A DNA stretch of 64,000 bases from assembly GCA_050178015.1 (NCBI GenBank), contig JBFXGM010000030.1, positions 1 through 64,000 of the forward strand, in the 5' to 3' direction. Below are positions 9,901-17,917 of this stretch, in pieces (the first letter of the stretch is position 1; every line of letters starts with the position of its first letter). Both the position numbers and the translations under genes were made by a program. The notes below the pieces were generated by a model. The model saw only the letters and a program-made list of their open reading frames with translations, was not told the DNA's origin and ran no database searches. Origin of the DNA: Gaoshiqia sp050178015. GTDB lineage: Bacteria; Bacteroidota; Bacteroidia; Bacteroidales; Prolixibacteraceae.

Positions 9901-10324
9901 CGATTTCAGATACAAAAATTTCGACTTGAATATTTTCGTCCGCGGGGTATTTGGCAATAAAGTTTTCAATGCCACCCGGGCCGATCTGTTCCGCCCAAGT
10001 ACAGCCCATTCGACAAATATATTGGTTGATGTTGCCAACGAATCTCCTACGGATTTGAACTCCTATAAGTATTCATCCCGCTTCATCGAAAACGGAAGTT
10101 ATATCCGTTTGGATAATGCAACGTTGGGTTATAACTTCAAAAATCTTGGGAAAATGATGCAGAACCTGCGTGTTTATACCTCGGTGAACAACCTTTTTAT
10201 CATCACAAAATATAAAGGTATCGATCCTGAGGTGGAGCAAGGAGGAATTGCGCCAGGAGTTGATTCGAATAACTTCTATCCTAAAACACGGACAGTACTG
10301 TTCGGCTTAAAAGCAACATTTTAA
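6974..10324 (+). CDS. SusC/RagA TonB-linked outer-membrane transporter with STN domain
   Basis: A 1116-residue protein. The signal peptide is around residues 24-45 (MKLTALLVLIAISQALA); ATG 7043 is an alternative start, giving a more usual leader. An STN domain lies at about residues 50-105 (LSLNMSNTSVKNVLMEIEQN), followed by a carboxypeptidase-like domain (VSDESGSPIPGATVMQKGTS), the plug (LLQGKVPGLNISSSGDPTRG, MRGSSTINSSQSPFYVIDGV, KDAAATSIYGNRAANGVIMI), and a 22-strand beta-barrel to the end. It should import oligosaccharides across the outer membrane with SusD as lid, powered by TonB. The STN domain marks it as the sensor partner of the FecR/ECF pair upstream. susD follows after 24 bases. 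Confidence 0.96.
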   Translation: MEKLRKRFGPDSYYPQVKKIVRCMKLTALLVLIAISQALAINSYSQGTRLSLNMSNTSVKNVLMEIEQNSEFFFLYSNELIDVNRRVSINLSEKKVNEVLDEVFRGTNVKYDIKDRQIILSPAQQENVGSVYTRQQPALARGSVSDESGSPIPGATVMQKGTSKGTITDFDGNFSIEVSGTNPVLIFSFVGMKSEEVSYTGQQTINVILKADVVGLEEVVAIGYGKNSRKNLSSAVTSIKSDDLNRGAIADVGTLLQGKVPGLNISSSGDPTRGATIIMRGSSTINSSQSPFYVIDGVPGADISLIAPDDIVSVDVLKDAAATSIYGNRAANGVIMITTKRGKKDLEQISYNGYVGIESVSNQLDMMDANQLRSFLDKNNMSFAPEDDMGANTNWQKEIQRSAAISTSHNLSYSGGNERSNYIASITYIDKQGILLSSNQNRIVARMAIEQLAFNDKVKFGLSVTNSNVKNTKVPQRNTALLQAAKYLPVTSPKNEDGTYFENFNHSGYFNPLAIIEQADDDSKINTLLGNFTTEVTLPYGFKYNLNVAYQKSTSLNGEYYNSYYATNYNSAQFYNNPDPPAVHSIINFGDNGLAIRSSYQNTNVILENYLTWAKEFGKHNINTVLGYSWQDNVYGDGFTASNTNFPVDNVSYNNLALGNYAAVNGFIVNFGDAYAYQKTRLISDFARLNYSFDNKYMLQASIRRDGSSVFGDNNEWGYFPSVGLAWRIDQEGFMESQSLFSDLKLRGSFGVTGNSSGFNAYTAQFIVGPLGTYYSQGNQIFAYGPNQAANPDLAWEKTATTNLGLDFTVLNGKLSGYVEVYNKKTTDMIYTYSVNTVLVPAGVITANGGEMSNKGVEISLNATPVKSRNFSWTSNINLAHNKNVIKKLENALFTGGDSIRITQPDGGGQTGSTLQILKEGKPIGQFFTLQYAGKNSEGVSQYVAADGSLTTNPAIGVDYHYLGSPQPKLLMGWTNDFRYKNFDLNIFVRGVFGNKVFNATRADLFRPSTAHSTNILVDVANESPTDLNSYKYSSRFIENGSYIRLDNATLGYNFKNLGKMMQNLRVYTSVNNLFIITKYKGIDPEVEQGGIAPGVDSNNFYPKTRTVLFGLKATF

Positions 10325-10348
10325 GTAAAATCGAAAAATTAGCAGACA

Positions 10349-11968
10349 ATGAAAAATAAAATTAAATATTTCGTATTATCAGCGGTCGTTGGGCTTCTGA
10401 TGGCCTCCTGCCACGACATTGATGTTCCGATCACGACACAGATGACCCCCGATGTTTTCCCGCAAAACGAAGAACAATACGCCCAGACCGCCGGCGCAGT
10501 TTATTCCGTTTTCAGGGGAGAATATGCTCACTCTTTTTTCTTCATGAGCACCATCAGCACGGATGAAGGAATTCTTCCGGCCAGGGGAGGAAACTGGTAC
10601 GATAATCAAGGCTATCTGAAAATGCATTATCATACCTGGGATAAAGACCATGGCGCAACCAATTACCTTTGGTACATGATGGAAAAAACCATTGGGGTAA
10701 CCAATCAGGCCCACTATATCCTCAAAAACGTCATGCCCGAAGGCTCAAACAAAAACACGACTTTGGCCGAACTTCGGACCATGCGGGCCATCACCTATTT
10801 TATCCTGATGGATTTTTACGGCAACGTTCCGCTGGACACCCTCTACGGCGATTTTGAGCCACGTACAAACACGCCGCGTGCCCAGGTTTTTGAGTTCATC
10901 GAAAGTGAATTGAAAAAAGCCATTCCCAACCTGAGCGAAGAAACCGGTGATGCTACTTATGGCCGCCCGACCAAATGGACGGCTCAAGCCCTGCTGGCTA
11001 AAATGTATCTGAACGCCGAATACTACACCGGAACAGCTCGCTGGAACGATTGCATTGCGGCTGCCGATGCGATCATCAACTCCGGAAAATTCGCTGTCGA
11101 ACCACGTTCTTCCTACCTGCAAATGTTTTACCCGAATAACGGACCACAAATGAAAGAATTCATTTTTGCCGTTCCGTTTGATCCCTCGGCTGCAGCCTAC
11201 CCCGGAACAAACGGACAGATGTTCCGCGCTCGTTACGATGTTCCGCGTTCGCTCCAGGCAAAATTTGAATTGCCGTTCCGCCCGAGCGCGCCAATGAGTA
11301 CTTTGCCTGAATTTTACTCCATTTTTGATGATGCAGGCGATATCCGCAACGACCAATGGCTAACCGGACCGCAATACATGAGTGATGGTGTTACCCCAAT
11401 TATGGTGACCACCACCAAAAAAGGCTATGACCAATTTTATACCGGCGACGATGGCGGTGAGCCTTACACTTACCATGTTACCTTGTCGCCTGATATTGTT
11501 TTGCGCCAGAACCCAGCACTGTTTGACTGCGGAAACGACGAGATTGCCTGGAACATGGGCTATCGGAATATCAAGTTCTACCCCGATAATACATCGACAA
11601 ACCGGAACCAGAACAACGATGTACCCTACCTCCGTTACTCCGATGTGATCCTGATGAAAGCTGAAGCCATCCTCCGCGGAGGGTCTGCAACACTCGGACA
11701 CACAGCCCTTTCACTGGTTAACATGGTACGTGAAAACCGTTCTACTTCGTCGGCTTGGACAAACGTTACACTGGAAGACCTTTATAACGAGCGGGGCCGT
11801 GAGTTTGTGTACGAATGCTGGCGCCGTAACGACATGATCCGTTTTGGTAAGTTTGAAGGATCGTGGGGCTTCAAAACAAACAACGAAACCTACCGTCGTA
11901 TTTTACCGATCCCAACCGATGCGATAAAATTAAATTCGCTGTTGGTCCAAAACCCGGGGTACAATTAA
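10349..11968 (+). CDS. SusD/RagB family glycan-binding lipoprotein
   Basis: A 539-residue lipoprotein. The signal peptide ends in the lipobox region LLMASC, and the mature end CHDIDVP has acidic residues close to the Cys, which fits a surface-export signal. SusD-family features are TMRAITYFILMDFYGNVPLD and KWTAQALLAKMYLNAEYY (TPR-like helices), VPYLRYSDVILMKAEAIL, and YNERGREFVYECWRRNDMIR near the C-terminus. It should bind the target glycan at the cell surface and form the lid over the SusC barrel encoded 24 bases upstream. A terminator-like hairpin stands right after it, separating it from the hydrolase genes. Confidence 0.95.
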   Translation: MKNKIKYFVLSAVVGLLMASCHDIDVPITTQMTPDVFPQNEEQYAQTAGAVYSVFRGEYAHSFFFMSTISTDEGILPARGGNWYDNQGYLKMHYHTWDKDHGATNYLWYMMEKTIGVTNQAHYILKNVMPEGSNKNTTLAELRTMRAITYFILMDFYGNVPLDTLYGDFEPRTNTPRAQVFEFIESELKKAIPNLSEETGDATYGRPTKWTAQALLAKMYLNAEYYTGTARWNDCIAAADAIINSGKFAVEPRSSYLQMFYPNNGPQMKEFIFAVPFDPSAAAYPGTNGQMFRARYDVPRSLQAKFELPFRPSAPMSTLPEFYSIFDDAGDIRNDQWLTGPQYMSDGVTPIMVTTTKKGYDQFYTGDDGGEPYTYHVTLSPDIVLRQNPALFDCGNDEIAWNMGYRNIKFYPDNTSTNRNQNNDVPYLRYSDVILMKAEAILRGGSATLGHTALSLVNMVRENRSTSSAWTNVTLEDLYNERGREFVYECWRRNDMIRFGKFEGSWGFKTNNETYRRILPIPTDAIKLNSLLVQNPGYN

Positions 11969-11992
11969 TTTGATGGTCAAACGACTTACGCT

Positions 11993-12031
11993 AAAGGGGG
12001 AAGAAGGTACAATCTTCTTCTCCCTTTTTTT
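11993..12031 (+). terminator. Terminator-like hairpin after susD
   Basis: Arms AAAGGGGGAAGAAG (11993-12006) and CTTCTTCTCCCTTT (12014-12027) form a 14-bp stem with one G-T pair and a 7-base loop, followed by a T-run. It should stop or attenuate transcription between susCD and the hydrolase genes, so that transporter proteins are made in excess. Confidence 0.8.
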
Positions 12032-12094
12032 AAAAAATATTCTGAATATATGTTGATTACACTACTTCATTTCAACATACAAGCCTAACCAAAC

Positions 12095-14410
12095 ATGCAA
12101 AAAACATTCAATTCTCTTTCCCGAATCCTGCTTGGCAGTATTATCACATTAGGCAGTTGCCAAACTCCGGCCAAAACAACCGGACTGGTCGATTACGTGA
12201 ACCCGCTGATTGGAACGGCCCCGGCAACCACCATCAGCGCGCTGAAACACGGGGAGGGTTCTGAGAACAATGCGCAGGTGGTTCCGTTTGTTACCGTCCC
12301 GTTCGGCATGACCAACTGGACACCGCAAACCCGATCCACCGAAACCAAATGCGTGGCCCCCTATTACTACACCGATCCGGTCATTTCCGGATTTCGGGGA
12401 AGCCACTGGCTGAGCGGCTCGTGTGTGCAGGATTACGGAAGCGTGACCATCATGCCGGTTGCAGGCCAGTTAAAATTCCGGGCAGATGAACGTGGTTCTT
12501 CTTTCTTGAACGATCGCGAAGAATCGACCCCCTACTCCTACCAGGTGCATCTCGACGATTATGCCATACAGGCCGAAATGACGGCCACCAAACGCTGCGG
12601 ACTGTTCCGGTTTACCTTCGAAAAGGGCGGAGAGTCGCACATCTTACTGACACCCAACAGCGATGAGGGCCAAGGTTACATTCAAATTAAAACCGATAAA
12701 AACGAAATTTCAGGATATAATCCGGTGCACCGAATCTACCAGGGCTGGGGTGAATCGGCCGGCTTCAGCGGTTACTTTGTTGCCCGCTTCAGCCACGACT
12801 TCGAAAACTACGGTATTTTCCACGACAGCTTGCTGCTGGAGATGAACACCGAATTGGCCAACCAGGCAAACCTGGGCGCGTATGTTTCATTTCGGTTGAA
12901 GGCGAATGAAACCGTTTTAGTGCAAATCGGCACCTCGTTCACCAGCATCGACCAGGCCCGCAAGAACCTTGATGCCGAGACGTCGGGAATCGATTTTGCA
13001 CAGGCCGAAGCCAACCTGAAAGCTGAATGGGAAAAGCTATTGGGCAAAGTCAGGGTGGAAGGTACCGACGAAGAGGCGAAAGTAAAATTTTACAACGCCC
13101 TTTATCACAGTTTCTTGCACCCGCGAACTTTTAATGATGTAGACGGCAGTTACCCAAGCTTTGCCGGTGGAACGGAAATATTAAATTCCGGCACTCACGA
13201 TTATTTCGTCGATTTCTCGATGTGGGATACCTACCGGGCATCGCATCCGCTATTCAACCTGCTTGTGCCGAAAACCAATGCCGACATGATGTACAGCTTG
13301 TTGGATAAAGCCAAGCAAGGTGGTTGGCTGCCCATTTTCCCTTGCTGGAACAGCTACACCTCGGCAATGATTGGCGATCATGCGATTGCCGCAATCGCCG
13401 ATGCGTACCTCAAAAACAACATCGATTTAACCGACGAACAATACGGCTACCTGCTGAAAAACGCCTTCGAATCGCCGGCTTCGTTCGAAGAATACGAGCA
13501 AGGCAAAGGACGGCGCGCCCTGCAATCGTACCTCCAATACGGCTACGTACCGTTGGAGGACAGCGTTCAGGAATCGTTTCATAAAAAGGAACAGGTTTCA
13601 CGCACCTTGGAATATACGTTCGACGACTTCGCACTCAGTCAGATTGCCGAAAAGAAAGGCGATTCCGCCAATTACAAAACCTTGCGCCAACGCGCCCTCA
13701 ACTTTAAAAATGTTTACAGCCCAGCCGATTCGTGTGTTCGCGGCCGCTATGCCGACGGTTCCTTCACGTCCGAATTCGACAAATTTGCCCGGATGCCGTA
13801 CATTACCGAGGGAACGCCCTGGCAGTATACCTGGTACGTTCCGCAGGACATTGCAGGATTGATGAAATTAATGGGCGGCTCAGATGGCTTCAACGCCAAC
13901 CTCGACCGATTTCATGCTGCCGGTCAATACTGGCACGGCAACGAGCCGGGACACCAGATTCCGTTTCTGTACAATTACTCGGGCGAACCCTGGAAAACAC
14001 AGCAACTGGTTTCCGAAATCATGAAAACCGAATACGGTGCCGGTGTTGGCGGATTAAGCGGCAACGACGATGCCGGACAAATGTCGGCTTGGTATGTATT
14101 TGCAGCCTTGGGGCTTTATCCCGTTTGCCCTTCCGTTCCCGAATATATCATTTCCGGCCCGCACTTCGACAAAATCACGCTTCAATTGGAAAACGGGAAT
14201 ACCTTGACCATTAATGCGTCGGGTGCTTCGGAAGGGAAAAACTACATCAGCAGACTATCGGTGAATGGGAAAGAGACAGACCGCAACTTCTTCCATCACT
14301 TCGACCTGATGAAAGGCGGAACCATCGATTTTGAAATGAGCGGCCAACCTGATTTCGACTGGGGTGTGGCTCCGGAATCGCGCCCCTATTCAATCAGTAA
14401 AAATCAGTAA
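12095..14410 (+). CDS. GH92 family alpha-mannosidase, putative lipoprotein
   Basis: A 771-residue enzyme with a type II signal (SIITLGSCQTPAK), without acidic residues after the Cys, so a periplasmic location is favoured. GH92 features are YVNPLIGTA near the mature N-terminus, FVTVPFGMTNWTPQTRS, FRGSHWLSGSC, VDFSMWDTYRASHPLFNL, GNEPGHQIPFLYNYSGEPW, and the hallmark GNDDAGQMSAWYVFAALGLY at about residue 656. The family are calcium-dependent exo-alpha-mannosidases that remove alpha-1,2, 1,3, 1,4 or 1,6 mannose by inversion; linkage cannot be predicted here. The stop is 17 bases before the GH89 gene, so the two are one operon. Confidence 0.94.
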   Translation: MQKTFNSLSRILLGSIITLGSCQTPAKTTGLVDYVNPLIGTAPATTISALKHGEGSENNAQVVPFVTVPFGMTNWTPQTRSTETKCVAPYYYTDPVISGFRGSHWLSGSCVQDYGSVTIMPVAGQLKFRADERGSSFLNDREESTPYSYQVHLDDYAIQAEMTATKRCGLFRFTFEKGGESHILLTPNSDEGQGYIQIKTDKNEISGYNPVHRIYQGWGESAGFSGYFVARFSHDFENYGIFHDSLLLEMNTELANQANLGAYVSFRLKANETVLVQIGTSFTSIDQARKNLDAETSGIDFAQAEANLKAEWEKLLGKVRVEGTDEEAKVKFYNALYHSFLHPRTFNDVDGSYPSFAGGTEILNSGTHDYFVDFSMWDTYRASHPLFNLLVPKTNADMMYSLLDKAKQGGWLPIFPCWNSYTSAMIGDHAIAAIADAYLKNNIDLTDEQYGYLLKNAFESPASFEEYEQGKGRRALQSYLQYGYVPLEDSVQESFHKKEQVSRTLEYTFDDFALSQIAEKKGDSANYKTLRQRALNFKNVYSPADSCVRGRYADGSFTSEFDKFARMPYITEGTPWQYTWYVPQDIAGLMKLMGGSDGFNANLDRFHAAGQYWHGNEPGHQIPFLYNYSGEPWKTQQLVSEIMKTEYGAGVGGLSGNDDAGQMSAWYVFAALGLYPVCPSVPEYIISGPHFDKITLQLENGNTLTINASGASEGKNYISRLSVNGKETDRNFFHHFDLMKGGTIDFEMSGQPDFDWGVAPESRPYSISKNQ

Positions 14411-14427
14411 GCCGAAACCATAAAACT

Positions 14428-16686
14428 ATGAAGAACAAAACCATGAAGAAATTGCTTGCCGTGGCCTGTGCGGCCACTTTCATGTTGACTTTTTCAGCCT
14501 GCACCTCCCCAAAAGCCAAACCCGAAAATTTATCGCCCGAAGCGGCCTTGATTCAGCGCATCTTGCCCGAATATGCAAACCGGTTCGAGGTTGAAGTTAT
14601 CGCATCGGACTCGGCCGACAGTTCGGCGGACTGGTTTGAACTGGAATCGAAAGACGGCAAAATCCGGCTTCGCGGGAATAATGGTGTATCGATCGCCTCA
14701 GCCTTTTACTACTACCTAACCGAATTCGGGCATTGCCAGATTACCTGGAACGGTACCAACCTGAATCTGCCTTCGGAGCTGCCGGTAATTCCTGAAAAAG
14801 TTCGGAAAGACAGTCCTTACGAATACCGCTATTACCTTAACTATTGCACCTTCAACTACAGCATGAGCTGGTGGGACTGGCCCCGCTGGGAAAAAGAAAT
14901 TGACTGGATGGCACTGCACGGCATCAACATGCCGCTCGCCATTACCGGAGAGGAGTCGATTTGGGACGAAGTGTACCGCTCGTACGGCTTTACAGACGAG
15001 GATTTGAACCCGTTTTTCTGCGGACCGGCTTATTTCGGATGGTTCTGGATGGGCAACCTCGACGGCTGGGGCGGCCCGCTGCCCAAAAGCTGGAAAGACA
15101 ATCAGCGTGCGCTTCAGCTAAAAATTCTGCAACGCGAACGCGAACTGGGCATGAAACCCGTGTTGCCGGCATTTACCGGCCATGTTCCGGCTTCGTTTAA
15201 AAAATTCTTTCCCCAAGCGAACATGAAACAAACAAATTGGGGAAACGACTTCGACGACACCTACATTCTGGATGCCAATGACCCGCTGTTTGCCGAAATC
15301 GGCAAAAAATTCCTGGAAGTGCAGCAACAGGTTTACGGAACCGACCACCTTTATTCGGCTGACACCTTCAATGAAAATGAACCGCCCTCGGACGATCCGC
15401 AATATCTCTCAGAGCTAAGTGCCAAGGTGTTCGAAGGAATGAAATCGGCTGACCCGGACGCGGTTTGGGTGATGCAGGGTTGGCTGTTTTACAGTCACCG
15501 CGATTTTTGGAAAGCACCGCAAATCAAAGCGCTGCTTGATACCATTCCCAACAACCGGATGATTATTCTCGACTTGGCTGCCGAAATTGAGCCGATATGG
15601 AAAGGAACCGAGGCATTCTACGGAAAAGAATGGATATGGTGCATGTTACACAATTTTGGAGGAAATATCAGCCTGTTCGGGCGAATCGAGAACGTGACAT
15701 CCCACCCTGCGGAAGCTCTGAACGATTCAGCTTCAGGCCAACTCAAAGGTATTGGGCTCACGATGGAAGCCATTGAACAGACTCCGGTTTTATACGAGTT
15801 GATGACCGACCACAGCTGGCGCAACACGCCCATTGACCTGAAGGAATGGCTTCCGCGTTACATCCGCAACCGCTACGGCCAAACAAATGCCGATTTGGAA
15901 CAAGCCTGGTCGGTACTTTGCCAGACGGTTTACAACGGCCAGACCATCCGCGACGGCGTCGAATCGATCATTGTGGCTCGGCCAACTTTCGAAGGTTTCC
16001 GCCGCTGGGCACGTACCAAGCTGAATTATGCTCCGTCCGAGCTGCTGCCTGCCTGGGATTTGCTGGTTCAGCAAGCCGCCAGCTGCGCCAACTCCGACGG
16101 TTTTAGTTACGATTTGGTGGATGTGACCCGACAGGTGCTGGCCAACTATGCCCTGCCGCTTCAGCAAGCCTTTGTGGAAGCCTGGCGTACCAACGACAAA
16201 GTGGCTTTTGCCCGGTACAGTTCCGAGTTTCTGGAATTGATGGACGACATGGATCGACTGCTGGCAACTCGCCGCGATTTCATGCTCGGGCCCTGGCTGG
16301 CTGATGCCCGTGCCTGCGGACAAACCGACGAAGAAAAAAATCTGTACGAGCAAAATGCCCGCAACCTGATTACCCTGTGGGGAGGCGCTAACAATCGCCT
16401 GCACGAGTACAGTTGCCGCCAATGGAGCGGCCTCATCAGCGATTTTTACAAGCCCCGCTGGGAACAGTTTTTCGCGGATGTAAACCAAAACTGGAAAGCT
16501 TTCGACCAGTCCGGATTCGACCAAAAAATTGCTGATTGGGAATGGAACTGGGTTTGCAGCCACAAACAATTCCCCGTGGAGGCCGATGGTGACGAAATTC
16601 AACTGGCCAAAGAACTGCATACCAAATACCGCAACCGCATTGAGCCGCTGACCAAACAAATGAAACCAATTCAATACGACTATTGA
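14428..16686 (+). CDS. GH89 alpha-N-acetylglucosaminidase (NAGLU-like), putative lipoprotein
   Basis: A 752-residue enzyme with a signal peptide ending in a likely lipobox (LTFSACTSP) and no acidic export signal. GH89 features are NYCTFNYSMSWWDWPRWEKE, MALHGINMPLAITGEESIWD, GFTDEDLNPFFCGPAYFGWF, then the acid/base site SADTFNENEPPSDDP with Glu316 and the nucleophile site GIGLTMEAIEQTPVLYELM with Glu447. These match the positions of the two catalytic glutamates of human NAGLU (E316 and E446, from memory). The enzyme should remove terminal alpha-linked GlcNAc in the periplasm. It is 17 bases after the GH92 gene and one base before an HGSNAT-like acetyltransferase gene, so the three are co-translated from one mRNA. 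A second start, MKKLLA at 14443, is possible. Confidence 0.95.
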   Translation: MKNKTMKKLLAVACAATFMLTFSACTSPKAKPENLSPEAALIQRILPEYANRFEVEVIASDSADSSADWFELESKDGKIRLRGNNGVSIASAFYYYLTEFGHCQITWNGTNLNLPSELPVIPEKVRKDSPYEYRYYLNYCTFNYSMSWWDWPRWEKEIDWMALHGINMPLAITGEESIWDEVYRSYGFTDEDLNPFFCGPAYFGWFWMGNLDGWGGPLPKSWKDNQRALQLKILQRERELGMKPVLPAFTGHVPASFKKFFPQANMKQTNWGNDFDDTYILDANDPLFAEIGKKFLEVQQQVYGTDHLYSADTFNENEPPSDDPQYLSELSAKVFEGMKSADPDAVWVMQGWLFYSHRDFWKAPQIKALLDTIPNNRMIILDLAAEIEPIWKGTEAFYGKEWIWCMLHNFGGNISLFGRIENVTSHPAEALNDSASGQLKGIGLTMEAIEQTPVLYELMTDHSWRNTPIDLKEWLPRYIRNRYGQTNADLEQAWSVLCQTVYNGQTIRDGVESIIVARPTFEGFRRWARTKLNYAPSELLPAWDLLVQQAASCANSDGFSYDLVDVTRQVLANYALPLQQAFVEAWRTNDKVAFARYSSEFLELMDDMDRLLATRRDFMLGPWLADARACGQTDEEKNLYEQNARNLITLWGGANNRLHEYSCRQWSGLISDFYKPRWEQFFADVNQNWKAFDQSGFDQKIADWEWNWVCSHKQFPVEADGDEIQLAKELHTKYRNRIEPLTKQMKPIQYDY

Positions 16687-16687
16687 T

Positions 16688-17830
16688 ATGGAACAATCAC
16701 GAACTGCAAAACCTGAGCGTTTCCTCTCGCTCGACGTATTTCGCGGGCTGACCATTGCCCTGATGATTGTGGTGAATACCCCCGGCACCGGGGCACCGAT
16801 TTACCCCTATCTCGCACATGCCCAATGGTTCGGCCTCACCCTGGCCGACCTCGTGTTCCCGTCTTTCCTGTTTGCCGTGGGTAATGCCATGAGTTTTTCA
16901 ATGCTGAAAATGCGCCAAATGTCCACGCCCGAACTTTGGGCAAAAATCATCAAACGCACCGTCATCATCTTTTTGCTGGGCTACCTCATGTACTGGTTCC
17001 CCTTTTTCAAATTTGGCGACGACGGCAGTTTCCTGTGGAAACCCATTGCCGAAACCCGCATTATGGGCGTGTTACAGCGAATTGCCCTCTGTTATTTCTT
17101 CGCTGCGATTATGGTGCGCTACCTCTCAGAAAAAGCAGTAATTATTTCTTCTGCATTAATTCTGCTCGTTTATTGGGGCATCCAGTACCTTTTCGGACAA
17201 CCGGGCGCCGAGCTCGAAATGGCAACGAATGCTGCCACAAAATTCGACCTTTCGATTCTCGGCTATGACCACATTTATAAGAAAGATGCCATCCCATTTG
17301 ATCCGGAAGGAATCCTCAGCACCTTGCCGGCTATCGTGAACGTATTATGGGGATACCTGGCTGGCGTATTTATCCAAAAGAAAGGAAAAAGTTTCGAAGG
17401 ACTCGCTTACCTGCTGATGGCTGGATTTCTGCTGACCTCGCTAGCTCTGTGGTGGAATTTGATTCTCCCGATTTCGAAGAAACTCTGGACCAGCCCCTTC
17501 GTGCTGTACACAGTCGGCCTCGACTTGTCGATTATGGCTTTGTTGCTATTCGCCATCGAATTTAAAAAGGTAAAATTCGCCGTGAAGTTTTGCGATGTCT
17601 TCGGCAAGAATCCGCTCTTCATCTACCTGTTCTCCGAGCTGTTTTACGTGGTATTGCGCATGATTCCGGTCACAGCCGATTTGGACGCTTTTGAATGGGT
17701 GAGCGAGCGCATTTTCCAGGCTATTTTCCCTGGCTCGTTCGGGGCGTTGGCAACGGCCTTAGCTTACGTCGCGCTGTGTTGGGTGCTTGGCTGGTGGCTC
17801 GACAAACGCCGGATTTACATTAAAATTTAG
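16688..17830 (+). CDS. HGSNAT-like membrane acetyltransferase (COG4299/DUF5009)
   Basis: A 380-residue inner-membrane protein with roughly ten hydrophobic helices. The N-terminus has RFLSLDVFRGLTIALMIVVN, then AHAQWFGLTLADLVFPSFLF. The His of this second motif (residue 44) corresponds to the active-site His of human heparan-alpha-glucosaminide N-acetyltransferase, whose motif is closely similar. Others are MGVLQRIALCYFFAA, FDPEGILSTLPAIVNVLWGY, and FGKNPLFIYLFSELFY. By analogy it would take acetyl from cytoplasmic acetyl-CoA and transfer it to an amino or hydroxyl group of a periplasmic sugar. The ATG follows the GH89 stop by one base, so the link to GH89 is strong. The substrate is inference; some relatives may only acetylate other sugars. 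Confidence 0.85.
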   Translation: MEQSRTAKPERFLSLDVFRGLTIALMIVVNTPGTGAPIYPYLAHAQWFGLTLADLVFPSFLFAVGNAMSFSMLKMRQMSTPELWAKIIKRTVIIFLLGYLMYWFPFFKFGDDGSFLWKPIAETRIMGVLQRIALCYFFAAIMVRYLSEKAVIISSALILLVYWGIQYLFGQPGAELEMATNAATKFDLSILGYDHIYKKDAIPFDPEGILSTLPAIVNVLWGYLAGVFIQKKGKSFEGLAYLLMAGFLLTSLALWWNLILPISKKLWTSPFVLYTVGLDLSIMALLLFAIEFKKVKFAVKFCDVFGKNPLFIYLFSELFYVVLRMIPVTADLDAFEWVSERIFQAIFPGSFGALATALAYVALCWVLGWWLDKRRIYIKI

Positions 17831-17847
17831 TTTGAATTTGAAGGAAA

Positions 17848-17874
17848 GCGCCGCATTGCTTCGGCAATCGGCGC
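17848..17874 (+). other. Strong cUUCGg hairpin between acetyltransferase and GH115 genes
   Basis: GCGCCG (17848-17853), one bulged C, ATTGC (17855-17859), the loop TTCG, then GCAATCGGCGC (17864-17874) form 11 pairs closed by a C-UUCG-G tetraloop. There is no T-tract, so it is more likely an mRNA-stability or processing element than a terminator. It lies in the 87-base gap in the PUL operon. Confidence 0.6.
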
Positions 17875-17917
17875 GTAATGGTTATTTTCGGCTTCTAACT
17901 ACAACTACTGATTTATC

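Noticed and set aside
15790..16788. A 332-codon open frame on the minus strand opposite GH89
   Set aside because: It has no family pattern, covers the catalytic GH89 frame, and fits the high GC third-position bias of the real gene on the other strand. It is a shadow.
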